A DNA stretch of 64,000 bases from Hoplostethus atlanticus (taxonomy: Eukaryota > Chordata > Actinopteri > Trachichthyiformes > Trachichthyidae), in the NCBI GenBank assembly GCA_034670405.1, contig JAXDDX010000226.1, forward strand, positions 360,001 to 424,000, in the 5' to 3' direction. Within the stretch, counting starts at the first letter, position 1. The number at the start of each line of letters is the position of its first letter. A program made the translations under genes and the position numbers. Shown piece by piece: positions 1 to 11,815 of the stretch. Below the pieces are notes generated by a model that saw nothing but the letters and a program-made list of their open reading frames with translations, did no database searches and had not been told where the DNA came from.

Positions 1-71
<71 letters not shown>

Positions 72-181
72 ATTAAGAACACAGCCTCATCCTGCTGTGG
101 TGCAGTGATTTCCCTACAGAGAGAGATAGAGTGTGAGAAAGAAAGGGAGGGGGGTTAAGACAGAAAGAGAGACAAATAGAC

Positions 182-231
<50 letters not shown>

Positions 232-660
232 CGAGATAGAGAGATAGAGAGAGGGACAGGAATGCTGCAGCAGCAAAAATCCAGCTGCCAAAAGAGAGGA
301 ATGGAGGGAGGAATAGAGAGAGAGAGGGATGGAGGGAGATATAGAATGAGAGAGGGATGCAGGTAAAGAAAGAGAGAGTGATGGAGGTATAGAAAGAGAG
401 AGGGATGGAGGTATCAAAACAGGGATGGAGGTATAGATAGAGAAAAGGATAGAGATAGAGAAAGGGGGATGAAGAGATGTATAGAAAGAAAGGCGGGGAT
501 GGAGAGAGGTATAAAAAAGTTAGAGGGATGGAGGTATAAAAAGGGTATAGAAACAGAGGGATGGGGATGGAGGGATAGAAAGAAAGAAGGATGGAGGGAG
601 GGAGATAAAGAAAGGGTTGCAGATATAGAAAGAGAGCGATAAAGGTAAAGAAAGAGATGG
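1..660. repeat. GA-rich simple-repeat region
   Basis: Positions 1-68 are an uninterrupted (GA)n tract. The purine bias (GAGA, GGAT, GGGAGG units) continues to about 660, with a (GT)n tract at about 195-221. Long open frames in this block are low-complexity translations and are not genes. Confidence 0.95.
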
Positions 661-1071
661 ATCTGTCTGTCTCTCTCTTACCCTTGTGATGCTCATTTTG
701 TCCCAATTTGTAGGATTTCAAAACAACAAATGTGTTTGTGTGTTTATTTGTACTAATTGAGTGCGGTGTCACATTACCGGCTTTCGCACTCCATTCACAC
801 GCGATATGACAACAGAGGAGAGAGAGAGAGAGTTTGTATGAGAGGGACAGAGAGGGGGAGGGAGGGCAAAGAGTGAGAGAGGAAAAGGAGAGAGAGAGAG
901 TGAGTGTGTGTGTGTGTGTGTGTCGTAAATCACGACAGATCACCGGGCCAACGGGGAGGGAAAGTTGTGCCGGGGATCGCTCTCTCGTTGTCCACCTCCA
1001 GGCTTTCGCTCCGTAGCAGATTCTTTCCCCCGTCCGTATCGTCAGTAACGTCCGTTTCCACGGCTGCCAGG

Positions 1072-1173
1072 ATGGAGTGGAACGAGGTGGATCTGGTGCA
1101 GGAATTTACTGTTGAAGGACAATGCAGCAAAATTAAAGTCCGCTCCTGCAGGATCACATGGGACAGCCTGCAG
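1072..1173 (+). CDS. Candidate alternative first coding exon (34 codons)
   Basis: An ATG in good context (CCAGGATGG) opens 34 codons that begin MEWNEVDLVQEF. They end at a strong donor, CTGCAG|GTAAAT, in phase 0. The next recognised coding exon on this strand, the ppp1r13b exon at 7578, also starts in phase 0, so the two could be spliced in frame. The peptide does not look like the Ras-association-like N terminus usual for ASPP1, so this would be an alternative N terminus if it belongs to that gene. The 130 bases upstream are GC-richer than their surroundings and could be a 5' UTR. I do not recognise the peptide; it could also be the first exon of another gene, or spurious. Confidence 0.38.
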
Positions 1174-3560
1174 GTAAATACAGCTCAGCCAGCGGGCAAA
1201 GAGATGGAAACTGCATGTTAATGTCATTGGGGACTTAAACCGGTCTAGTCTGCAAGATGCAGTCTAGTCTACGGCATGTAGAACCGATAGGATATACGTC
1301 ACCGTCCTAAGTGGAGGTGGGGGGGGGGGGGCTTGCATCTCCAAAAATGGCAACTTTTCAGGAACTGAAGGATGCATGTCGTCGTTTTGTCAGGCAAAAA
1401 AACTTCATCAACAGAAAATCTCAAGGGAAAAAAGGAAGTCACAGTACCGGCCACACTGTTTGATTGACAGGTGATGGAGACTAAATAAAAAAGTGCAGTC
1501 TGACAGATATCACACAGCGTGTTCGCAGCACAGAGCTATAGAAGTACAACCCGTAGGATGCAACTTTTCCGGAACTAAGAAACAGCCTTGTTTTTAGGTT
1601 GATGGTTTGATGGAAATGGTTTCATAAAGCTCCTGAAGTCATAGAGGACCACCTGTCAATTGAAGTTAGAACATGAAAATCCCCAGAAAATGGAGCTATG
1701 AGTTATGATCAGGGATGCAATGGAGGGTGAAACCCACCTAGATTCATTTTTAACATTTACATAAATCTTTATGGCATGAATATATGAGTATATATGATTG
1801 TAAGTAGTATCAAACTGGTGTAAGTTTTATGTGGATAGAGTCTTTAAGGAAAAAAACATAATATAATCGAATGTTGTTTGTATTTCCAGTAGTTATTTCA
1901 CTTTCACTTTCAGATGACAACAGCGATGTTCTAATAAGAGAAGCCTAGCCCGGTCTGCTTCCAGGTGACTGTTCTGGACCACACTGTGCTTTATTAGAAG
2001 ACCGGTGTGTACCTGCAGACTGTTTAAATTGCAAAGTGAAGAGCTGCAGAATCCCACTGGTCAGCAGGCAGCTAATGACACGTGGCAGCGCCGACTGGCA
2101 AACCAGTGTAATCTGCATAATGTCAGAGTTCAAGGCATGATATAGTCTGCATTACGCTGTATCTGCTGGTAATCGTGTAGGTAATAATACCATAACGCAG
2201 CAAAGCAGCGTGTGCTGCATAATAGCATAATCATAGTGTAGTCTGCATCCCATGCTGCACTGTGGGTGTAATTACAGTGTTAAATACTGCAAAATCCACT
2301 AGATCCAATGCATCTTATACTCTAGCCTGTAGGGAATCACATATACAGGAATGAGTAACATGATAAAACAAGCCTAGTCTGAAAAACTATATGATCAGCT
2401 CGGTAAAACCAGACCAGAATGACTTGCGACAGCAAAATATTATTCTACTATTTGCTCGCTGCTGTGAAGCTAACAGCCTACATGGTGGCCCGTAAATGAT
2501 TTGAATGGTCGATCTTGAGGTCAAGAACCTCGTGCCTCTGGTGGGTCATCCACATCTTTTACCGTATACCTCCGAGACCATTACCCAGGTTATACCACAG
2601 CCAATTGAAAAACTAAGCACTGTTCATTCACAATTTGGAGGCATTTGGCATTCTAAATGAAGGCTTTTTGCTAGCGACATCTCTGGAACCCCAATCAGTT
2701 ATGTCACCTCACCGTTTCAGTAAATAGGATGAATTTGGTAAAGGCCTGGAGACAGCTGTTTACTGATGAACTAATGCTTTGTTGCTCATATACTTTATGC
2801 AATTTCCACACTGAATAAATGTCACACATAGGACAAATGCCATAGATTTCCATACTGAGTTGCAGTCACACATTTCCCATGATGTTTTTATGCTAGCGTA
2901 TGAGCATTCTCCCAGGACAATGAGTGTAAGCTATGAAATGACCACAACCATAAAACATAATTAATGGGTTTTATGTATTGGTCCTAATTAAAGCACAAAG
3001 CTCTTAAGAATCACAGGAGGGAGTCTGCAGGAAATGATGCTGTACTATAGCACACTGGGGATATCAGCATCATTCATCTATAGGACAGATAGTTAGCTGT
3101 GCTTGTAGAGCATGGCACTAATACTGCCTGTTACAACTTTCATTCCCTATGTCGTTTAATGGGTATTTGGTTTACATTTGTTTCACTGATTTCATATCTA
3201 AGAGTTGCCATAATCCAAGGGCTCTGTTCAGAGTCATTCTGTTAAGAGTCTAAGAAACTCTGCCATCAGCTCCTCCAGCCATGGAACAGATTTTCTAAAT
3301 CATGCAAGGAAATAGTAGTTATTACACATTTAATTTACCAATTACTATTTACCACTTGTTGACCTTGCAGACCCCCGAAATCCACTGGGTGTCTAGTGTT
3401 AAATCCTAATATCTTCTGTTTTTAATTAAGGTTGTAGAGAAAGTTGATAGTTTTCATGAGTCACAGCAGCGTTTTTCAGCAGTGCCTATCTGGTTTTAGA
3501 TCAATGCACAGTTCAGAGAGTGTCCTCATTGAAGTAACTAATGACTTTGTTTAAGCAGCA
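1174..3560. other. Presumed intronic/intergenic DNA
   Basis: No coding sequence is recognised here. There is a G run at about 1315-1331. A segment around 1380-1540 shares the motif TTTGATTGACAGGTGAT with about 62566-62582, which suggests a dispersed repeat. The rest is unremarkable AT-rich DNA. Confidence 0.5.
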
Positions 3561-3569
3561 GATTTGGAT

Positions 3570-4145
3570 GAAAGTCAAATTTTAATCCTTTTAATCTTAA
3601 TGCATCCTTTGATACTGTGGACCATGCAGTTTTAATTGACCGCCTCAAATTCTGGGTTGGTATAAAGGAAACAGCACTTAATTGGTTCAGCTCAATACCT
3701 CTTGCATCAAACATTCTCAGCCACTATAGCAAACTCCTCCTCTTCAAAGCACATAACCTCTGGCGTTCCTCAAGGTTACATTTTAGGCCCCATCCTGTTT
3801 TCCATTTACACGCTCCCACTCGCCCACATTGTCCGTAAATACAACCTTTCCATCCATTGATACGCAGATGACACACAGATATATCTACCCCTAAAACCCA
3901 GTGATTTGGATGGCTCAGTCACTCTCAAGGAATGTCTCAGTGGTATAAAGTACTGGGTGTCACAATTTGTTTTGCAGAAATGGTGTTATTTAACCTCATT
4001 TAGTAATCTGGAGAAAGTCATTCATACTTTTAGCTCCTCACATTTAGACGACTCTAATTCTCTTTGTTATGGCAAATTCAACCAAAAGACTCTTTCATGT
4101 CTCATTGACGCCAACAATGAAATCATTATTTCCCTTAAGTTTAAC
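3570..4145 (+). mobile_element. Degenerate L2-like LINE reverse-transcriptase fragment
   Basis: Translated pieces in shifting frames match the reverse transcriptase of teleost L2-like non-LTR elements: FDTVDHAVLIDRL near 3605, a YADDTQIYLPLKP catalytic-box segment at about 3859-3900, and the later LEKVIHTF...LDDSNSLCYG segment at about 4010-4070. Frame changes, stops and an internal deletion show that it is dead. The clade assignment is by resemblance only. Confidence 0.75.
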
Positions 4146-5040
4146 CAATGTTATGTTGCTATGCTAATACAAGGGTAGAATTTACAGCCCCAGTCTGTAA
4201 TTGCAGTATGGCGTCCCTTGTTGAACCACTGTCTCCCCGCTACTGGCTTTGTTTATATTTTGGATTGTTTGGCTTGGCAGTATGTGGCAGTTTTAGGTGG
4301 AGTTTGATGCTGTAAAAGGTTTAGACAGGCCTATGTTTGTATTTTGATGTTTTATGAAATTTGTGCAAAGCTTATTTTTCATGTTTTCATGTTCAAGGAA
4401 AACTCCTTTATATGTTGAAGCAAGTTAATCCTACGATAGCTTAAATAGCATGAGACAGCATCTTGACAGCAGCTTTTACTCTTTGTGTGGCTACCCTGTG
4501 ATGTATCTTTAACAACCATAATCATCAGGTTCATGATGCAAAATGGGTTGCCGACGTGTTTCTGGTGTTTTTTTCCAGATAACCAGAGTAGTAGTACGTT
4601 TTAATCCCAGTGGGAGTCCCGGGCTGAAAGGACACTGGTTTGCAGCTAATGAACATGTTATGCAATATTTTCGTCATGCGATTAATCATTTGATGGTGAC
4701 AGTCACATCTACTTTATAAGACAGTTCCATTTAGCCAGGCATTAGTAATAAGCATTCTATTCTATTCTATTCTCAGCTTTATTTGATACACTGGAGAAGC
4801 AGACCTGCATTTTTATCATGCTGTGATTATGTTATATATTATGATGGGTTTAGAAAGTGCCATAAACTTATTTTCCATCTGCAAAATGTTAATCCACCCA
4901 ATATTTAGACGATCAAATAAATTGCGTATTGGATCTTTAAAACATCAGCTGGTCATTGTCACCTAGTGCTGACCGAGGAGCCTCGAAACAGAAGAGTCAT
5001 TTATTTCCCTTTTACAATCTCTGGCTTCATTGTCTTAATG
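4146..5040. other. Intron-like DNA without recognised features
   Basis: AT-rich non-coding sequence with a short (TTCTA)n run near 4755-4772. I see no gene, RNA or complete repeat here. Confidence 0.5.
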
Positions 5041-5042
5041 AT

Positions 5043-5047
<5 letters not shown>

Positions 5048-5099
<52 letters not shown>

Positions 5100-5168
5100 C
5101 CATGAGTAAACATACACAATAGCAGGATGTGGCTGGACTGAAACCTTCCGCTGTACACCGCTAAAGGC

Positions 5169-5233
<65 letters not shown>
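5048..5233. repeat. Compound microsatellites (TG)n, (CT)n, (AC)n
   Basis: A (TG)n tract at 5048-5098 is followed after about 70 bases by (CT)n at about 5171-5202, which runs directly into (AC)n at about 5203-5233. Confidence 0.95.
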
Positions 5234-5235
<2 letters not shown>

Positions 5236-5390
5236 TAGACTTAGAAATGTTTGTCCTGAACAACGTTTACATAAATAGCCACATTGTACTGATATGCACT
5301 TGGTTTGATAAAACCATTGCACCACACGCTGTGCGTTTTTCTTTTTCAGCTGATGTTCACACAGTGAACACAGTGCTGTCAAATGGCCAG

Positions 5391-6102
5391 GGGCCTCATT
5401 TATAAAGGTTGCTACGCACAAAAAAGTGGCGTTAACGGGGGTGAAATGTGCGTACGCATATTTTACCGCAAACGTCGGGATTTATAGAAAACTTCTATGC
5501 GGTAAAAGGTGCGCACTTCTACACATCCTTTCACCCGTAGAGCTCACCGCAAAGTTTTTCAGACACGGGAATCAGCGACGCCCCAATGGGGAGATCACAA
5601 AATAAAGCTCAGTCCTCTTAAAAACATAGTTTTATAAGTGTGCTTTCACAGGGATTGTGGTCTGTTGTATCTGTTAAGCCACTACTTAAAACCTATTTTT
5701 ATACAAAGGCATTCTCTTAACTCTTATTTTATTGATCCTCGGTCTCGCACTGCGCAAATTCCGGCTTTCTTGCAGTTGGCGTCTCTCAGTCTTTCCCTCA
5801 TTGATAGTCCAACAAAGGCTCCTTAACAACGTCGGCATATTCATGACCTATTTAGCATTGACCATTTATGGATGATTGTGGGAGGACACTGTGAGGAGTA
5901 GTGGGAGGACACTGGGAGGAGTAGTGGGAGGACACTGGGAGGAGTACACGAGCGCACAATTCACCGCAGGTGGGTATTTATAAAGAGAAGACTGCGTACG
6001 GTTTTATAGATCTGAATATTTTCTTGCGTTAGTAGATTCTGAGGTTTGTGAGTACGCAATGTTTTAGGATGGAATCTACGCAAAGTTTTATAAATGAGGC
6101 GC
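5391..6102. mobile_element. 712-bp Harbinger-type MITE
   Basis: The ends are 16-bp terminal inverted repeats with one mismatch. The left end reads GGGCCTCATTTATAAA at 5391-5406, and the complement of the right end at 6087-6102 is GCGCCTCATTTATAAA. The trinucleotide CAG flanks both sides (5388-5390 and 6103-6105), consistent with the 3-bp target duplication of PIF/Harbinger elements. There is no transposase open frame, so it is non-autonomous. Its terminus resembles the Harbinger element at 47853, including the internal TACGCAC motif. Confidence 0.8.
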
Positions 6103-7134
6103 CAGGGCTGATTCAGGCTGTTTTCCTAAACCAATACTGGAATTCTGTCACTTTACCAAGGCCACCAGCTGCTGGCTCAATAACAACTCTCTAGCACACT
6201 GAAGCTGCTCCATGACCTGAAATGTGAGGTGACTTCTAAGTGAATTGGAATAAGACCTTCAAAACATCCAGCATGTTAGGCTGGTGTCGCACTACATGAC
6301 TTTCAGCCACGATTTGGCATCCCAATTGATTTTCCAGATCAGAGTGAGCTGGCACTGGTTTGTGTCAGTCATTCAGGTGATCTTGTAGTGCGTGAGAGTA
6401 CAGGGCTTTAATCTCTTGCCTCATGATCCACTTGGACGGTCACCGTTATTTCAAACTCAGTAGTGAGATCTCCCGCAGTGTGAGCTGGTCAACGAATCAA
6501 ATCTGAATGGAGACCAGCCGCAGCCAATCAGGATTGAGTGCCAGAGAAGGAAAACGGCTCTGACTCCACCCAAAAAAAGAGCAAATGGCATTTGAATTGT
6601 GGACTTTGTGCTCCTTCATTAATACGAAACAATTGTATGTGACTCAGAGGACGAAAGAGCAAAGTATATTTAAAGACTGTTTTCATGGCATTTCTGAATG
6701 AAAGACAGGATGACAAGAGACGGAGATAGATACCAGGAATGTACATAGTGCCACTCCTGAGCCCAGTCAAGTCACATTTATTTATAGAGCACATTTCATA
6801 CAGTGATGCAACTCCAAGTGCTTTACGTACATTAAAAAAAAATCAAAGCGACATGAAAACATTTGAAAGTATAGGTACAAAAGAGTATAACAGTATATTA
6901 GAAACTGTAGCTATAAAATCTACTTTTTAACTTTTTTAATTTCTCTTAAAATCATCTAGTTTCCGCTGTATGTCCACAATGTTTGTGTGTTGTTTTTTTT
7001 AAACCTTTCTGAAACTATTTGATTGAGTTGTGGGTGGTGTCATATCAAAGCAGTTTCTAGTGTTTGTTTCTGGCTCTTTAATGTTCAAACGCCTGTTGCG
7101 TTTGTTTGACGAGAGGGATGATAGCGATTCTGCA

Positions 7135-7173
<39 letters not shown>

Positions 7174-7513
7174 AACGTGCAAGGACGGTGTACAGTATAA
7201 TACGCTCATGGTAATGTGAGACGCTTTGGATGAAGGCATCCACTGAGTGGCTTACAATATGTAACAAGTGTCTGAGCCAAAGAGTGTGTGTTTTAGAGCT
7301 CTGTGTGCAGAGTTTTCTCCAGTCCAGTATTTATCTCCTATCACACAAATCTTGGTCCTTGCCTTCAGTTCAGTTCAGTTATCCAAACCCATCTGTCTAT
7401 GGGTCTATAACAAGTGGATATTATGATACTGCATATGGAAACACAGGAAACACAATGGCCTTCTGGATGGATGTACTGTAGCTTGCGCTGAATGATTCTT
7501 AGTCTGTGTGTGT

Positions 7514-7562
<49 letters not shown>

Positions 7563-7570
7563 CGTGCGTG
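6103..7570. other. Non-coding stretch with LINE/SINE-tail-like piece and microsatellites
   Basis: Around 6768-6830 is a dispersed fish repeat of the type CACATTTATTTATAGAGCACATTTCATAC. (TG)n occurs at about 7138-7171. The (TG)n(CG)n tract at about 7505-7575 abuts the next coding exon. No other gene is seen. Confidence 0.6.
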
Positions 7571-7577
7571 TGCGCAG

Positions 7578-7815
7578 GTTCCCCGTGTGGAGCTGACCCT
7601 CTCTGAGCTCCAGGAAATGGCCACAAGACAACAGCAACAAATAGAGGCGCAGCAACAGATGTTGGTCGCCAAGGTAACTCACTTACACACACACACACAC
7701 ACACATACACACAGCAGTTGGATGGATTGCCTGTCAGCTAGTGTAAGGTTATCTATATGAAGGTCTGTCTGAATAGGTCAATTAAGGGGCCCCTAGGAGC
7801 TAAAACGTCTGTGGA

Positions 7816-7851
<36 letters not shown>

Positions 7852-8684
7852 ATGTGGTCTCGGTACCATAGAAACAAGACATGTGATCCAGGTCAGGGGT
7901 GAAGGACTGTCAGGATCTCACAACTTCATTAGAGTCCAATAGACTCCACATCTGCGTCCACCAATCACCTCCCGTGTATGTGCGTGATGACAGTGTGTGT
8001 GTGTGTGTGACAGTCAGCCAGCCATCGCATTCACAGGACAGGAAGTGCCCCTGCAGTCGACAGGAAGCGAGGTCATCGGTGGGCCACAGCTGCCGGGAAG
8101 CTGAACCAGAAGCTTGTATTCCAGGAAAGACAGGGCCAAGCCAAGAATTTTTTTTTTTGAAAATCTCTCAATCCTTTTGACGAAGAGTCTACTTATGTAA
8201 CAGTTAACAAATATACTTTCACCTGCGAACTGGGAAGTTTAAACTTTAAATTTCCACCAGGTTTGGGTTTTTGAAGGTCAGTAGAAATACTGTTCATCTA
8301 ACAGACCATCATGGGACCCTAAAGCTCCACTGAAAGCCATGGTGATGAAATAGTTTTAGGTGGGTTAGCTATATATATATCGGTCTAACCCTCATTCAGA
8401 AATCCCACTGAGGCTGTGTTCAACCCCCCCAGCTCAACCTCTCCTCTTCCTCCACTCCCGGTTCCACTTCCCACAGTTCCCAGTTGCCATGCAGGGACAG
8501 GTGCCCTTCCTTGCATACTCTAAACGTGGATATGAAACAACACGGAGTATATCACATGGCCGTGATCACATTTCTGTACTTCCTGGAAAATATAGTCCAA
8601 AACACCACTACTACTTGCAACCCTGCACTGTTACTAGCACATGATGTGATGTGTGAAACAAGCTAGTGTTACGTAATGTGACGC

Positions 8685-8723
<39 letters not shown>

Positions 8724-11700
8724 CTGCCTCAGTCAGCATCACACACGACAGGCCTTGTTTTCCTCTCTCTTCTTGCTCGATCTCTCTCTCTCTCTTTCTC
8801 AATTCAATTTCAATAACTTTATTGGCATGAAAATCAGAAACAGTATTTCCAAAAATCAACAAACAATATATATAGTTATACATTGAAACAATATTGAGAT
8901 CATTTGGTTTGGAATTATTTGGTTTGACAATATAATCTATGTCTAGTAGACAATCAATATCTATAATAACGGAAAACAGGATGGATATAGATGAATATAT
9001 ACAAGCTTGCTCTGAATGATTCGTAGTGTGTGTGTGTGTGTGTGTGTAGTCTGGATTTTATAATGATATCTGAATGCAACATGAATGAAAATGAATCTCT
9101 AACATGGTTCTCGTCTTGTTTCCTATAGGAACAGAGACTGAGGTATCTTCAGCAGGGAGGCAGATCTAACCAGGGACAGACACAGGTAGGATCCATCTGT
9201 TTTTCTTTCCGCACTCCTAAAAGAAAAGGGTTGTGTATAGTACTAGAAAATGGCTCTTTAGGCTTGTACCTGAGCAGATGCTAAAGAAGCTTCGCAGTAG
9301 TATTACAATTCTCCCAGCAACCACGTATGCTCCGTCATGGAGGTCCAGTGGAGAATTAGCTGTGCCCAAATAATGTCTAAATATAAAACAACCAGGCTGG
9401 AAAAAGAGAGATACCTGAAATAGATTGTTGTGGTGTGTCTGTAGATCCATTCGGTAACGTTATAAGCAGAAGTGAACAGTCTTTGTCTCCAAATGTAGGT
9501 TACTGTGACTCAGTAAACTGTCTTGTCTTTAGCCCTAGTCTCTACTCCAAAACACTCTGAGTTGGAGCTTGAGAAGAGTTAGCTCAGTTAACCTGAACAA
9601 ACTGTTAGCTAGCTAGCTAACTAGCCAGCAGGCTAATTTAGTTCATGTTAACATGTGAATACTAGCCACTGCTACCACTAGCTTCAGACAAGATGAGGAG
9701 TATTCAGAGCCTTGATCTATTGTGCAGCTATGCTGCAAACAGTTAGCTTGTTTGATGCTGCTTTTGAGACTGAGCGGCAAGTTATTTTATCAGCCTACAG
9801 TACACGTCGCTGCATTGCTCCATAGGATATGTGAACCAAATAGCTACACACACCCTTTTACCTTGCATTCTTTTGGATGCAAGGTTGGATGCAATACGCA
9901 CCAGTACACTGACCAAAACTAGAGTAGCCGTGGACGTGAACGCTTATGAGGAGTTTCCCTTAGGGATTTACTTCCGGCACCAGCTGTTGCCCAAGAGCTG
10001 AGGACCTCCAACATGGGGTGTGTTATATCACGTGAAAGCCCTCTATAAAGAACCCTTTTAGATTCTCTATAGCACCGTGCTCAAAGGTCTACCCTGGATC
10101 TTTATGGTGCTGTAATGAACCGCTCAAGAATGTATGCAATGTTCCAAATCAGCAATATTAAAACGACTTTTTGAGAACCACTTGTTAAAGGGCAACAGAT
10201 TAATATCTTCATCTGTGTCGAGTCAGTGGTGAAGATGCCTTCAAGTGCGATCCAATCATGCCTCCATACCCACCATTGTTAGCACTTAGCACTATTAGCA
10301 CCAATCAGCTGTTAGATGAACATCGCATGGCAAGGTGTGGCACAAATGTGGTCATGGAATATAAAGATGCCTGTTTATTTATACAACCCAGCAGATGGAA
10401 TACACATTCACAGTCCTATTTTTATTTCTTTTAAATATTTTTTTCACAAAGAAAATGTGACGAGTCAAGAAATGTAGCTTGCATCTTTTTTCCTCTTCTC
10501 TCGTGCTCAGTCTGAAGCTGAGAAGCTGCAGCGGCTGAAGGAGCGAGTGGAGAGTCAGGAAGCCAAGCTGAAGAAGATCCGAGCCATGAGAGGACAAGTT
10601 GACTACAGCAAGCTGATCAACGGAAACCTCTGTAAGCCTAAACGCAAAAAACAGACACACTTAACGGCGAGAACAGAGGAATTCACTTCAAATAACTAAA
10701 TCTAATCATGCAACAATCAATCGTACAATAATTTCTCATCCTCCTCCCTCCCGCTGTGTGTCTCTAGCTGCAGAGATAGACCACGTTAGCAGTCTATTTC
10801 AGGAGAAGCAGGCAGAGCTGCAGTCCGCCGTGATCAGAGTCGACCAGGTAAACCAGTGGCATTAAATGGGTATGACAAGGTACTCTCCGGGGCAGAAATG
10901 AACAGGGGGGAGGGGGAGGGGAAATGGCCTTAAAACTTCATAAAATGCCAGTGAAATTAAAAATGAGAATCAGCCAATCAGCAGGCACGTTTTGCCATAG
11001 CTTCAGTTTTATTGAATTGACACCTCTGCTAGAGCACTTTAAATGCCAAAGAACTTCCTATATCACCTTTTTTTATTATTTCAAGTTCATCTTTTCTAGC
11101 ATTATCTTTGTTGTTGTCAGTTCTAACATGGGCTCAGTCTCAATTCTAAATTGTCATTTCAAATAAATGTCTTTTACTCAACCAGTTGACTCAGCAGTTG
11201 GACGATCTGAGGAGAGGGCGCCTCCAACTGCAGCCTGCAGCGCCACAGCAGGGGCCACCCGCCGGGTCCCAGGGAGCACCCACTGGCCAGGAAGGGTCAC
11301 CCCTTTCTGGTCCTGCAGCTCTGGAACTGAGGAAACTGTACCAGGAGCTGCAGGTAAATGTTCAAGACTCACACCAGAGCCCACGCTGCCTTCAAGTGCT
11401 CCTCCTAAGCACCTGCTTCCGAGTTTATTTGGAGTTCTAAACAAGGACCGTGTAACGAAAGTAATTTTTGGTGGCTGGTACGGAGCTACTTTGTAGCCAG
11501 AATGAAGAGGATCTCAAATACAAAACCGGGGTTTTTATTTCAAAAGCATGACATGACGTGGACAAGGATCTCAGACTCGTTCCCTCATCTCTCTCTCTTT
11601 CTCTCTCTCCATTGCTTTGTCTCTCTGCATCTCTCTCTCTCTCTTTCTCCCTCCGTCGTGTGTCTTCATCTCAGGCTCGTAATCGTCACAACCTGGAGCA

Positions 11701-11815
11701 GAGCAGCAAGTTGGCCCAGAACAAGGAGCTGCTGAATAAGAGGAACACCCAGGTGACGGTGATGGACAAGCGCATAGGAGACCTGAGAGAACGACTGCAT
11801 AAGAAGAGAGCAGAG
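7578..11815 (+). CDS. ppp1r13b: ppp1r13b exons for the N-terminal coiled coil
   Basis: Six exons (7578-7673, 9129-9185, 10511-10631, 10768-10847, 11186-11353, 11675-11815) encode a glutamine- and charge-rich helical region. Landmarks are [57 protein letters not shown] and [12 protein letters not shown], all characteristic of the ASPP family. The exon at 7578 (32 codons) is symmetrical (phase 0 to 0), so skipping it would keep the frame. The last exon of the block has no obvious GT donor at the homology-predicted boundary; a GC donor at 11816 or a GT donor at 11863 must be used. Confidence 0.93.

Noticed and set aside
155..943. 262-codon minus-strand open frame
   Set aside because: It is Ser/Leu/His/Thr low complexity from (GA)n and (GT)n repeats; no domain.
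1..7500. N-terminal Ras-association-like exons of ASPP1
   Set aside because: Searched by eye for the family's conserved N-terminal motifs; none found in the window.
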